From assembly GCA_963920765.1 (NCBI GenBank), contig OY987248.1, forward strand, positions 5,242,539-5,306,538: a stretch of 64,000 nt of DNA, written 5' to 3'. Positions within the stretch are counted from its first letter, which is position 1, and every line of letters starts with the position of its first letter. Source of the DNA: Ulota crispa. Taxonomy: Eukaryota > Streptophyta > Bryopsida > Orthotrichales > Orthotrichaceae. Positions 1-11,698 of this stretch are shown here, piece after piece. The notes under the pieces are model-generated. The model was given only the letters and a program-made list of their open reading frames with translations. It did no database searches and had not been told where the DNA came from. The position numbers were made by a program, and so were the translations under genes.

Positions 1-365
1 TGAGTTCAAAATTAATTCATGCTCACCAAATCTTGGCTCACCGCTCACATGCTCACCAATTTACTCTCACAAAATAGCATTGTCTCGGCCACAAAGGGCG
101 TTTGTGCCCTTCAGGGGTTAAATGAAGTACTTGCACCATATGCTAAACTGTATAGTGGTTATTTTTTCATTTCTCACTTGCTTGTCCAAGGAGCTATCCC
201 ATTTTGGTGGTTTATCCTTTTTAAGGGATTAGGGCTTGGAAGGACAGGTTTTTGGATGATGAGGATGGATGCTTATTGTAAATGTATGTTTGATAATGAA
301 GAATAAGATGAAAAATGATGTCAATATAGAGTTGGTTTTAAGGTTGGGTGAGGGATATAGGCAAT
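1..365. other. Gene-free AT-rich stretch
   Basis: No exon, RNA gene or clear transposon end is visible. A short phrase of the type ctcaccaa/ctcaccgctcac is repeated near the start. The 95-codon open frame here has no recognisable protein family. Confidence 0.5.
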
Positions 366-661
366 CACTATTAGAAAAGGGGCCATTTTATGACTCTAGA
401 GCTGTGACTAGAAGTGACTTGTGATTCCTAGGAGTAACATTTTCTCAAAATATGACTCCTAGTCATATGCGTATGACTTAATTTTGACTGTATATAACTA
501 TACTATATGACTTTCCAAAAATAAGAATCAATTTGGATGGCGGTTGAGAGTCATATGCACCCAATATGACTCTAGAGAGGCAAAGTCATATTTTGAGTCA
601 CATGACTAAAAATGTGACTAGAGTCAATCATAAATCACTAAAAAGCCCTTTTCTAGTAGTA
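366..661. mobile_element. CACTA-type (En/Spm) MITE
   Basis: The left end reads CACTATTAGAAAAGG and the right end, read from the other strand, is nearly the same (ACTACTAGAAAAGGGC). CACTA-plus-TAGAAAAGG ends are typical of plant En/Spm elements. The trinucleotide AAT lies directly outside both ends (363-365 and 662-664), matching the 3-bp target duplication of this superfamily. The body is about 296 bp, with internal repeats of tgactctaga/tgactagagtc and no coding capacity. The outermost right base is changed from the expected G. Confidence 0.8.
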
Positions 662-1854
662 AATGGTGTTCAAAGATGAATAGTTGGAAGCAGATCATGT
701 TCTAAGAAAGCATGAAACGTGTATAGAAATAGGCATCCAATGCATAAGCGGGTGATGAGGGACTATTTCAATGACTTTGTGTGCAAGTTATATTATGTTG
801 AAAATATTGAATGCATTGCTCATTGTTTCTAATAATTTTGGAGAGGATTTGTGCTTGTGATTCTTGCTTTATCCAAAAGCTTGATGCTTGTGGTTCCATG
901 GATTTGTCTCTATACCAAAAAACCACTTTACTCTATTTATATTATGCTATGGATTATATGCCAACACTATTGATGGACATTGATGTATGTTAAAGACCAC
1001 TGCTATTATTTATTTAAAGTGGGTTTGCTTAGTTGTTAAAGTTGAGTTTGAGGATTATCATTTGCCGTCATCTATGCAAGCTAACTTTCAAAAACACGTT
1101 GCCACCAACGCTACTGGTGGCATTTTTGGCATGTTTGCTTCTTTTTATTGTATGCATTATGTTTGAGAAAATTGCACGGTAGTCTACCAAGAGATTTTGG
1201 AGATAAATTTGGCAAAAAGTTCTTTGATTTTGGAAGCTATTGCTAATGGAGGCTTGCACATGTGGCAAATATTTTTTTGATTGCTTGATTGCTTGAGTCA
1301 AATAACTACCTAAACGTTCTTGATTGTTTTTTTGTGGGGCAAAACATGCTATTTGGTGAGGTCCATGGCATAATTTTCACAATGAATGGTTGCAAGTATA
1401 AAAATTACTACTCACTTACAAATGACACATAACATTCCATCACATTTCGAAAAGATTTCACAACCTTGACTCAAAACTTCATAGCTTATTTACATGGTGT
1501 AGAAAAACACGTATTAAGAAAACCTTCGCACTTGCCAATAAGGCTTATCAAAAGTAACAATTTCATGGTGGGAATCATGCCCTAGAACGGCCTCAGGTCA
1601 ATAATTGGATCCACCCAAAATCAAGAGGCCAATTTGTGGATTTTTCACTATTTTCAAATTTTGTTAAAATGTGATTTATTTATTTTTGGAGTAATCAACA
1701 CCTTGGAATGGAAATGAAATCTATACTTGGTCTTCCTTTGCATTCTCATACTTTGGAAATTCAAGGCTTGTAGTCATGTCTTCAGTTTTCTTGAGCACAA
1801 GACCTGTAAACATTAAAAAAAAAAGTATTCATTATATCTTAGTACAATGAGTAT
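662..1854. other. Intergenic stretch without recognised genes
   Basis: AT-rich sequence with only short open frames that resemble no family. No terminal inverted repeats were found by eye. Confidence 0.45.
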
Positions 1855-2065
1855 TTAACCCTTAACCCTTAAACATTTGAAAGGCCTTTTGCAACCAGTA
1901 TAATATAAGATGATTTTCTTGTATTTGGAATGGATCCACACCTTTACTACATTGAGATCAACAAAGAAGTTGGAATATAGATCAATGTTGTTCTAGTGAG
2001 CTATGGCTAGAATCCTAAATTAAAACTTTCTTGTTGGTAGAAAATGCCAATTATATAGCAATCTA
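1855..2065 (-). mobile_element. Degenerate TTAA-flanked MITE, family A, inverted copy
   Basis: The block ttcttgtatttggaatggatccacacctttactacatt and the sequence after it match, in reverse complement, the family A copies near 8732, 40322 and 60997. The left end carries TTAACCCTTAAACATTTG. The right end is too decayed to place exactly. Confidence 0.6.
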
Positions 2066-2953
2066 TCTACTACGCCCACGGGAAGTTTAAGGATGAAGAA
2101 TATTAACATCTAAAATGTGGACAATGAATAAATTCAAACTCTTATTGTAAGAGTGGCATAAAACAAATGAAGTATATCCAAATATGTTTAGAAAGCTTTT
2201 TTTTGTTTAATCTTCAAATGTGTGACTAGTTTTATCATGGAATGCTTCATAATTTTTGTGTAAGGCTCTAAATTCATTCATACAAAAATGAAAGAAGAAT
2301 GAATCTTTCAAAAATAAAGATCTTGTTTTTGGAATTTTTTTATGCCATGTTTTATTTTTTCTACAAAGTGTCAAAATCTATATGGTTCCGAGTACCCACC
2401 CCTTGTACTCTTACGGGTGAAGCCCAATTATGGTTCAAATGGTCTTAAGTTCCATGGTTTCAAGGGATAACTTGGTTCAAATTGGTCCTTCACCTTACGA
2501 TGCTTGGGAAGACGTTTTGTGTCCTTCAAACAATTTGAGGGAGGCTTCATAAATTGAAAAAAAAACATAAATTCATCCAGGTCTTTTGGAGGATTTGCTT
2601 CAACTTGTTTTCAATGAATGATGTCGGACACTCCTTCTCAGTAATATTTTTGAATTTTCTACATTAATAAATAATAAATTGCATACTATGTTTTGGCAAC
2701 TTGCTATTTTCTCTTTATCTAAATTTTAGTCACAAAAAAGATGTTTTCTAGGTTTGAGTCTATCCAAATAAATAAAAGTTTATGAAGTCAAACATCTACT
2801 CTAGTTTTGAGAATTTGAGTATTTCTAAAAGAAGGATGTTTATAGCAATTTGAAATCTGGGTTCTAATTTTATAGTTATAGTTTAATATAGTAGTTTTTT
2901 GTACCATGGTGACTTACACTGCAGTATACACACATATCAAGATAATTTAAATT
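2066..2953. other. Intergenic stretch without recognised genes
   Basis: AT-rich, with no supported coding exon, RNA gene or transposon end. Confidence 0.4.
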
Positions 2954-3867
2954 TTAACCCCTAAAGGACCATTGTCCCTACAAGGGACAAATGGGATTTT
3001 GGGCAAGTACCTACGGCCTCAATTTTTGTCTTAATTTTTTGAAACTTTTTTAGAAGATAGAAAAACACATTAGCTATTGGGAATCTAATTTTTCTTCCAA
3101 TTGCTGCTAGGGAGCAAAAATTATGCCCAAATAATCACAGATTTGGGGATGAGGGGCAGCAAAAAAAATTCTTATAAAAACTTGAATTTTTTTTAATAGA
3201 TTATATCTTTGTCTACATCTGAAGCTTTGATTCATTCCATTTGGACTAGTTATGAGAAAGTTATGGACAATCTTGATTTTCAGGCAATTCAAGCATCTTC
3301 TTGAAAAAATAACTTATAAACTTCATTTTTGAATGCAATTTTAGTATTTTTTCAAAACAAATTGTTGGAGAGGGTGAAGTTTGCTTTCTAGAACAATCTC
3401 ACCATTGGGATTATTGTGTTTCAACTCCATTGTAGGGTTATTAGCAATTTAAGTTTTTGTTCAATCTCATACCTTCTTCTGCCTAATGTTTTTTTAAAGA
3501 ATGAAAATTAAGTATGTTTTTTTTTTTAAAATTTCCCAAGATTCTCAACTCAACTTCCCACCATACAAAAATAGAATTCCAAACTCTGAGGTGCAAAAAT
3601 TTTAAGTAAAAATGTTCAAAGTTAAAAAGTCTAGTCAAGCAAGGTGCAAAAAAAGTATTTTTTTACACTTTAAATGCATATATCTTCCAAATTGTGCTGT
3701 CAAAGTTCTTGAGTTTTGTATGACACATTCTTATAGTAGTCTAGCACAAGATCCTAAGGTCAAATATGCAAACTGCCTGATTTTGAAACTTTTTGACTCT
3801 TTGCCATAGTGGTGGCAATTTTGAGTGTCTTTTGACAAGATAAAGGCCATGGTCCTTTAGGGGTTAA
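2954..3867. mobile_element. TTAA-flanked TIR element, about 0.9 kb
   Basis: The left end is TTAA followed by CCCCTAAAGGACCATTG. The right end is ATGGTCCTTTAGGGG followed by TTAA, so the terminal inverted repeats agree over about 15 bases. The subterminal sequence CCATTGTCCCTACAAGGG is shared with the foldback element at about 41262. Nothing inside looks like a transposase. TTAA may be the target duplication (as in piggyBac) or part of the repeat itself. Confidence 0.7.
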
Positions 3868-5348
3868 GCATCTTTTTCAACTGTATGACTTGTTTTTCCA
3901 TTTTATTCAAAAGAATCCCACTAATCTTAAAATTCCTCAAAAAGAAAGTGAAAAACTTATGTCTCAAAAAAGACATATAATCATATTTTTGAAGAAAATA
4001 AAAATAAATATTCATTCTCATTTAGGGCCAACTTCCATACTACATCAAAATTAGAAAATTGCAAAAATAATAAAGGAGTCACAAAAAAAAATGCATGAAA
4101 GTGTGTTGGAAAACAACAAATTTAGAAGTTAAAAATGGTACCTCAACAAGTTTCTTGCATGAAGCACACAAATTTTGGAGATTTTAATTTTTCAAAACTA
4201 AAGACAAGTAAATAGATAATTAAGTAACATAAAAAAGAGGATTAAGCTCCCATTGTCTACGGTGGTCTAAGATACCTCTTTTTGAAGAAGGCTATGGGGA
4301 TTTGAACTCTCCAAATGGTATTACGGAAGAGTTTTATAAGATTTGTTTATTGTATATCATTTCTTAAATAATCGTTGACAAAGAAAAAGAAAACAACAAA
4401 ATTATGCCCACCTCAAGATGAGTGATCTCCTTGTCCTAATCCTTGAAATTATAGTTGCAAAACACGGCCGAAGTAACAACAAATTTTAATCCTTACAAAA
4501 AATGATGGAACAATAAAAGTATTGGAATCCCAGATAAAGTCACCGCAAGATGAATCATCTATCATCACAATAAATTGGAAAATGCTAATCGCCGTGGCTA
4601 ATTTATTCAAGCATAAAAATTTACCCTTTGTTGCAAAGTGGGAGCAAAAAAAGAGAAGAACTTTGAAGTTTCAAAGAGTGGTCATAGTCCCGTCTATTGA
4701 ATGTTAAAAGCATCTCCACTGGTGCCCTCTGAAAATTTGACACCCTCCAAAAATGGATGAAAAGTGCTAAGGACCCTTAGTTTCAAAACCCTCTCAAGAT
4801 ACTTCATCCTAGCGTGTCTAACAATGGTCCTTCAAAACACTATTCAACTTAAGCGTAGTGAACTTTTATCCTTTATTTTCCTTGGTAAGCAGTCAAAATA
4901 TTATTTATGAGGCATCTTGAAGTGCATGACCATCTTTTGGAAGAGCATCAATAGACATCCGTTAAAATTAGTTTTTTTGTTGGTCATGCAAGAAGCACCC
5001 CACCAATGGAAGCAGGTAAGGAAAATTTGGATAGAAATGGATGTATTCAACAAAGCATACCTGTTCATTCATAAATTCTACTACTATTAATACATTTCAT
5101 CCAAATTATGGCAAACTTGGTGTAAGTCTGTAGAGGGATTTGGTAATTTCAACCATTTCTCCACCCAATTTTTGTAATATTTTGGGAACCAAGGTGAGAT
5201 TTTGGTAAAAATTTACCAACTTTTTTAAAGATGGGATAAAGATCAAGGAGCTTGAGGAGTAGGGTTTAAATTTTTGGCAAATGAGTGCTGCGTTGTCCCC
5301 TCAACATTGGAGAATATTCTAAAGGAACAAAAAGCAGCGGAGGAAATC
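3868..5348. other. Intergenic stretch upstream of the thioredoxin segment
   Basis: No gene recognised. Around 4705-4960 there are weak similarities to old repeats seen near 8205, 18870 and 59520, including the phrase ccttcaaaacactattca. They are too degraded to delimit. Confidence 0.4.
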
Positions 5349-5411
5349 TGTCAGAATTTGCCAGAAATTTGTCAGAATGCCAGAAATTTGTCGGAATTTG
5401 CCAGATATTTG
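5349..5411. repeat. Short tandem repeat, unit about 20 bp
   Basis: About three imperfect copies of a unit like gccagaaatttgtcggaatt lie head to tail. No function is evident. Confidence 0.7.
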
Positions 5412-5573
5412 AACGCTGTTGACGATCCTTCAAAAATAGATAGAAACCCTTGAACAAGCCCAACTGTGGCGGGCACCGGTGGAGATACTCTGAACAAGGT
5501 GGGAATGCAAAACGAGCCACGCGGGGATCACGAAGAGCACGCCACGAGGCGGCACCAGCGAAACTGCCGGCAC

Positions 5574-5592
5574 CGGCACCGGCACCGGCACA
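5574..5592. repeat. GGCACC microsatellite
   Basis: A hexanucleotide ggcacc run of about three units sits in GC-rich sequence just upstream of the thioredoxin transcribed region. It accounts for the repetitive Ala-Gly reading on the opposite strand. Confidence 0.7.
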
Positions 5593-6743
5593 TGACCCCA
5601 TTCCAAAAAGGAGGTTCCGTTACCACCTCCTGTACCCCGTCGAAAAGAATTACGTGCCGTGGAGCCTTGAGCCTTTCAACCGCTTAACACCGGTCGATCC
5701 CGGTCGTTCCGGGAGCCGAACACCGCATGTGGTCCGTCGTCTGTCTCCCACTTCGCATATTTCCGCGCTCTTTGTCTCCGCCTCGTTGCTCCGACGTTTT
5801 CTCGATCCCGCTTCTGCTCCGATTTCCTGCCGCACTTCTGCTCATCGCGTTTCTCCTTCCAAGGTACGCACAAGCTCGGTAGAATCTTTCCTTCCTGGTC
5901 TATTTTTTGGTCGGTACAAGTCCAAGTTTGATGGCCTTTGTTCGTTCTTTTTGCAGTTTTGCTTTGAAACCTAGGGTTTGGTGATTGTCGGGATTTGGTG
6001 GTTTTGATTGTCAGATTAGTAGGGGATTTAGCAACCTTTTTGATATTTTTTTTGGCTTATGCGGTTTGCGATATTATTTGAGGTTTGGAGCGATGCGTGT
6101 GATTGCGAAGGTTGTTGGAGGAGGGCTAAGCTGCGGATTTGTGCATGTTTTGTGGTTTCTGTTGATCTTTGCGCTACAGTTGTGCGGGTTTGGAGGTGTT
6201 GTTCCAGCTAGCGGGATTGCACCATACATAGTCTGGGGGTTTCGGGAAGAGGAACTTACTAGTCTCTCGTGTTGTCGCTTCGATTCTTTTGAATGGGGAA
6301 TTTGTGTTTCAGGGGACACAGCGACTCTGTTGGCGACCAGAAAACAGAGAAACCCGTTCTAGGTCTAGCATCCCTTCATCCTTTTTGAATCCGATTTTTT
6401 TTCCTCTGTTTTTTTCAAGGAATGTTGCGTTTGACGTCATCTTGATCAAACGGGATGCTTTTTTTCCTTTACGAGTGAGCCGTAAATAGTCTTGTCGAGC
6501 AGTTTATGCAGCTACACACTTTTGATTGAACGCTGCTGCAGTGAAAAGTGCATATATTTCTGTCGGTTCCGCCTCAGTCCCTTTGTTAAGGTAGTGGCTT
6601 TCATTTTCTGACATCCTCTAGGAGGTCATATTAAATTTTTGTATAGTTTTGGATCATCTTATCTTTATCTTCTTATATGCGTGAAGAATTCTATCTGTTG
6701 CATTGCAGACACTTCAAATCCCGCTTCGAAACCCGCTTCCAAA

Positions 6744-7437
6744 ATGGCTGGAGACCACGGTAATGTTCATGTTATCAACAACTCGGCAGCCTGGGATGCT
6801 AAGCTAGAAGAGGGCAAGCATGCCAGCAAAATTGTAAGTAGCACTATTCACTTCTTTCCTTGTTTTTCCTTCTCATTTGTTCTGTCTTTCTTGTTGATGT
6901 TTTGCTGGATGGTGTTGCGATTTGTGTAGCTATAAATATGTACTGAAAACTCGAGTCTTTCGTAGGTTGTTGTCGATTTCACCGCAACTTGGTGCGGCCC
7001 ATGCCGACTGATGTCTCCCATCTTCACGGAGCTGAGCAAGAAATTCGAAAACCTGATCTTCCTGAAAGTGGATGTCGATGAAGTTCAGGTACTGACACGA
7101 TTGGGAACTGCAGGTTATGTCAACCGGGAATGGGTTTTGGCTTTCTTATGTGAAAGATCAGTGTTTTGTATGTTGATATGCAAATTTAAATGTTAACATA
7201 ATAATGTCATCTGCTTTTTTACTGTTTCAAATGAAGTCATGAGCCGTGCTCTGATCGAGTTTCTGTTTTTAATGAGCTTTGCAGGATGTAACAGCTAAGT
7301 GGGAAGTGCGCGCTATGCCCACGTTCGTGTTTATCAAGGATGGAAAGCTGCTTGACAAGATTGTCGGCGCTAACAAAGATGAGCTTGCGAGAAAAATTAC
7401 CCACTATGCCACTACCACTGTTACAGCCTCAGCATGA
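6744..7437 (+). CDS. Thioredoxin h
   Basis: Cytosolic-type disulfide reductase that passes electrons from NADPH-thioredoxin reductase to target proteins. Three coding exons: 6744-6833 (30 codons), 6966-7088 (41 codons) and 7285-7437 (50 codons plus TGA), giving 121 residues, the usual size for thioredoxin h. All introns are GT-AG and phase 0. Exon 2 encodes the redox site WCGPC at about residues 39-43, and exon 3 carries the cis-Pro loop AMPTFVF. No targeting peptide is seen, since the protein starts [10 protein letters not shown]. The leader probably contains an intron from 5864 to 6708 (donor AAG/gtacgc, acceptor gcag at 6705-6708), so the ATG at 6744 lies 35 bases into the second leader exon. 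A diverged paralogue lies at 15912-17009. The assignment to type h rather than another cytosolic thioredoxin rests on length and WCGPC. Confidence 0.93.
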
Positions 7438-8420
7438 GGAGCTTTGTAGCTTCGTGAGAAATACAATGGAGACTACGGTGGAGATCTCCGTTGTTACAAA
7501 CTATTTAAATTGTTGGCCAAGGTTGTACAGACTTCGTACCATTGCTTTTGTGAGTAGAATGCTCGCTCTATTGTTTTTCTCTCGGTTTATTCTTGTTAAG
7601 TGCTTTGTTGCAACGCGCGCAGCGTAGCGGGATGTTGCTTGCATTGTGTGGCTTGAAATTCTAACGTACGTCCTCGTGTATGTCCTCCTGAGATTGACGG
7701 TTAAGAATCCCTGATGAAGTGGCGAAGCTTGCTAGTAATTCCACCAGTGAGTTACTCTTTTATTCGCTTTGCAGAAATTGGTTCTTCACTACTGTTCAAA
7801 CACTAGCATTGGTGCATGAATGAACTCAAGTCGGAGTGTTGATCATTTGTTTGTTCCATTTGACTTCACAAACACGTCGTTATGCTATGTGAAGAGCCAT
7901 AGTAGACCAGATCTAAAGTAGGCATGACAGTGGATTTCCGATAAAAAGCTAATGTTTGTTCAAAGAACTCTATGTTAAACAAGAGTGAGGGTAAGCAAAT
8001 GCTGAACGAATTTTTTTTGGTTTCATATTCATGAATTTCTGCCCAACCATCCAACTTGTTAGCGTTTTGAGTTTTTTCATGCAAACGGGACAAATTTGGT
8101 ATAATCATTACAGTTTTTGCTAAGAAAATCAGCACCATGCAAAGAGTCAGATACTTGCAAGATTTCTATGGTAAGTGTTCCGGGCCTCTCAAAATGTTCT
8201 TCCAACACTCGAACCAAGCATGTTAAGTAATGGGCCTTCAGTTTATTTTTCATTCTTTACATACTGAGTTTATTCTACATTGATTGATCAATTGGCTGTT
8301 TATGGGGTACAATTGGGACATTTGAAGAGCAAGGGTGGGGGCAAAAAATATTGAGGTTATTGAGGTTTTTCAAAAATAGATGAAACCCTCAGGCAGTCAA
8401 GTTTTGTGTGTGACCCTTAA
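7438..8420. other. 3' region of the thioredoxin gene
   Basis: Presumed 3' UTR and downstream sequence, collinear with 17010-19090 of copy B. No other gene is recognised. Confidence 0.5.
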
Positions 8421-8428
8421 CCCTTTAA

Positions 8429-8503
8429 CCCCTGAACGCTCAGGGTTTTTGAAAATACACTGAAGAATTGAGGACGCTTTTAGTCCTCTGGGGCATTCAA
8501 GGG
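8429..8503. mobile_element. Tiny TTAA-flanked element, 75 bp
   Basis: Starts CCCCTGAACGCTCAGGG and ends GGGGCATTCAAGGG, with TTAA on each side (8425-8428 and 8504-8507). Similar ends occur in the 71-bp element at 36231. Confidence 0.55.
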
Positions 8504-8731
8504 TTAAGGACCAGGCGATCATATTTTGGTCGCTGAAAGTAGTTTTTGGCCTATATATCAAAATCGTTCAACAATTTGGAAATTAGTCTTGAAGAATGCT
8601 TGTGATCACAAGAATTTTGCATCCATCAAAAAAAATTAACAATGGAATCAGGCATGTGAGTTGACAAACAATGGTATTTATATGGCATGGCCTCAAAATA
8701 TGTATCCATTTTTTTGTCAAAGATGGATTAA

Positions 8732-8954
8732 TCCTTAAACGTCCATAGAGCATAGTATATATGTTGATGCATAATTGTCATTTGCTACCAATAAAAATTT
8801 CTAATTTGGGATCTCAAGTAGCCCACTAGAACTCCATTGATCTATTCTCCAACTTTGTTGGTCTCAAATGTAGTAGAGGTATGGATTCATTCCAAATACA
8901 CAAAAAATACCCTGTATTGTATTGGTTGTAGCGCCATGCTGAGACATTTAGGGG
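8732..8954 (+). mobile_element. TTAA-flanked MITE, family A
   Basis: Starts TCCTTAAACGTCCATAG and ends GAGACATTTAGGGG, flanked by TTAA at 8728-8731 and 8955-8958. The body (about 223 bp) matches the copies at 40322-40546, 60997-61222 and, inverted, 1855-2065, including tttgctaccaataa and ttccaaatacac. Confidence 0.75.
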
Positions 8955-10161
8955 TTAAAGCAACAACACAATACATCAAACATGCTAGAAGAATGTCAAA
9001 TCTCAATTGCACAATCCAAAAAAAAATCAAATTGCTTAAGAAATATGCTTGTATTGTTTTCCTATATGGTAGCAATATAATTGTAGTGTTTAAAAATCTA
9101 TTGAGATGGTGTTGTCATTTCATTTTTAAAGCTTAACGTCCTACATTTTAGGTCAATTCTTGATTGTTTTCACCAATCAAATTTTCTATAACAATGATCA
9201 AATTTCTTGTAGAATGTTTTAAGGATAATCAAGAAAGTGGGATTTTTGACCCTTTTTGTCCACTTAGCTACACTTTGTGATTGCTATTTTTATCTATTTT
9301 GTGTGAAACTAGTCTTATTGGAAAGGTGGGAACCCTATCTTTCTAGAAATGTAAAGCTCTAATCAATCAAAACTTGCACGAAGCGTTAACATTCAAAACC
9401 ACACAAGCATGAAAAACTAGAGATTTTCCATATACGGCTCACTCAAATCATTATAATATTTCACCTCCAATGGTAGATCTAGCTAAAATTTTAATATGTG
9501 ACAAAAAACAAGGTGTCCTTCACATTTGTATAGTTGGATTGTTCAAATTGGGTCCATATTTGATTGAACTGCACATCTAAAGTTGTCATCCTTGTTTTTA
9601 GTGGGTTTTCTGAAAATAGGTGTGGTCCTTAATGGGTTAAGTGCCGGATTGGTAATTGTAGCATGCCTTGCCATGCAGCTGCTAACGTGTTTTGACAGGT
9701 GCCCACATGTAGTATTGTTTCTAAGAGCTACAAAACTAAGAGTTGCAAAAGTGGACAATGCATGCTAACCTCATGAAAATTGCAATAAAGGCATCTTGAG
9801 ATTTAACACTATGACTAAATTTTCTCACAATTCTAGTCACCCAAAAAATATGAGGGCACTTGGTGAGGTTGTTTTTTTGCCATATGTTATATGATAAAAA
9901 AAATTATTTTGTACGATAGGAAAAGGTTGTATTTCATCTGGTTTTTTCAGAAGTGAAGCATGAAGACAAAAAGCATCCTCCTTGGCATTTAGGGGTTATA
10001 GGTGTGAGTGCACTAATAGAACAGAACAGGAGCTCTCCTTGAAAGTGAAAGTACATTGTTTTCCAATAGTCTTTACTCTAAGTGATGAATGTCATCTACG
10101 TATGTGTATATACTCTAAATTTCTAAAGCTTATCAAAATTGCACAAGTTGGCTTTGGTTAA

Positions 10162-10923
10162 CCCCTAAGCGCCCAAGCCATTTTCACCAAAATCTGAGTT
10201 TTGAGAGACCTACAATTTTGATGTATTGTATCTCAATCAATTAGATGATCTTCAAATAACCATAGAAAATAATGAAACACCTACTCAAAAAATGGCTTGC
10301 AAATTTTGTGAACAATTGAATGTGGGAGATGGGAGATGGGAGATGAGAGATTATAACATATGATCAAACATTTGATGATAAAATCTCATTTTTTGGTAGG
10401 TAGTTGCTATTTGACTATTTTTACAAAATTCTATAAGCGGCTTGGTTCATCTCAATTTTTGTGAGTAGCAAGATTAGATGTGAATGAACACATTTGTAAA
10501 TTATTGAAGATTGTACTTTTTTTTATGTCAAGTTTTAGAGCTTCAAATTGCTATTGGACATAAAACAATGACCGGCACAAATAGTGAAGGTTGCCATAGT
10601 AAGGGTTTAGAACATGCTTAAACCCTTGCCAACAAATTTCCCACTACCACAAAGCACACAAGGAAGCTTGCAAAGGATATTGACCGGTTGCAGCTTGTAA
10701 AAAGCTACTTGCCACCATGTCTTGTATGGTGTTTCACCCAATCAAATCTCTGGCAATACTTGTACAACATTTGGCTTTCCTTGCCATTACTCCATTGGCA
10801 TGGACAAATTGAGTACCTTCATAATTGTAGTTGATAGTAAGATCAAAAAATTAGATCCAATGCTTCAAACAAGCCTTTGATATCATGCAAGGACACTTTT
10901 GATCCTTTGGAGGTGTTCAAGGG
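10162..10923 (+). mobile_element. TTAA-flanked element, family B (copy 1)
   Basis: TTAA at 10158-10161 is followed by CCCCTAAGCGCCCAAGCC. The right end GTGTTCAAGGG is followed by TTAA at 10924-10927. The roughly 760-bp body matches 23592-24416 along its length (acaattttgatg, tgaccggttgcagc, gaacatttggctttcc). Copy B of the segmental duplication lacks it and reads ggttag at the matching point, consistent with a single target site. Confidence 0.75.
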
Positions 10924-10924
10924 T

Positions 10925-11243
10925 TAAGGTAGGAGCACCCATATGCGTTAGTGTCCCCATAACTGTCACCTATGAAATCTTGGAAAATATGTGGAAATGA
11001 ATAGATGTAATTACAAGGATGTACAACATGTGAACATGAAACCTTTGTGTTGGTTATGGGTGCAAGAGGCAGTTTGCTCTTTAAAAATGCACAACTTATT
11101 CTCATAGTATCCAAATAATACATTTGAAAGTGCAAACTCATTATTTTTCTGTTCCTAACAGGATCCTATAATTTGCTAGTTGTTTATTAATAGTCATCAT
11201 GTTCAAAACGCTTGAAGTGACGCTTATGGGTGCTCCTACCTTA
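10925..11243. mobile_element. GGTAGGAGCACCC-terminal MITE, family C
   Basis: Terminal inverted repeat TAAGGTAGGAGCACCCATA at the left, matched by TATGGGTGCTCCTACCTTA at the right. The 319-bp body matches 40122-40669 in inverted orientation, and the same ends occur at 52384-52781. It directly abuts the family B element and is absent from copy B of the duplication. Confidence 0.8.
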
Positions 11244-11307
11244 AGAGAAAACTTCAACACCTAAATTATCTTCTTTGGTTGGCACTTTAACCACTAAAAT
11301 ACTACTA

Positions 11308-11698
11308 TAGGTTGAGAGTAGATTTGGCAGGTCTATGCCAAATTAATTATTTTTTGAGAAAAAACCAATTCGACATCAGATTTCATAATTAAATAAGATT
11401 AGGCACTTTTTGAAAAAGCTGTTATTATTTAACATCCAATCAAAAAAATTAGTAGAATTATACCTTTTTCTAAGCATCTTCCACTTTCTAAAATTAGCCC
11501 TTGGTATAAAATTTGTAGTAGATTGAGCCCTCTTCGAATCAACCTTGACCTTCCATTGTTAACTAAACTTAATGACTTTTATAATATTTGGCAATTCAAT
11601 TTTTTATTTTGTTTGATATTAGGTTTTGAAGAATAATTTATAGAATAATTAAGCAAAATTTTGGGAAATTATTTTATGCCGAATCTGCTCTCAACCTA
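11308..11698. mobile_element. TAGGTTGAGAG-terminal MITE
   Basis: About 22 bases of terminal inverted repeat: TAGGTTGAGAGTAGATTTGG at the left and the inverted form with two mismatches at the right (ccgaatctgctctcaaccta). It is absent from copy B of the duplication. I could not assign a superfamily because the target duplication is unclear. Confidence 0.75.

Larger units (their letters stand above)
8421..9995. mobile_element. Composite TTAA-type insertion private to copy A
   Basis: This block is absent at the matching place in copy B (about 19095). The left edge is TTAA plus CCCTTTAACCCC. The right edge is CATTTAGGGG plus TTAT. Two smaller TTAA-flanked elements lie inside at 8429-8503 and 8732-8954, so it may be one host element with nested copies or a series of insertions. 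No transposase was seen. Confidence 0.6.

Noticed and set aside
2954-3867. CCCTAAA-containing ends as interstitial telomeric repeats
   Set aside because: Only single CCCTAAA units occur, always within longer conserved transposon ends and never in tandem.
5450-5974. 174-codon plus-strand open frame in the GC-rich leader
   Set aside because: It covers the thioredoxin leader, runs across the likely UTR intron donor and matches no family. The frame is not kept in copy B.
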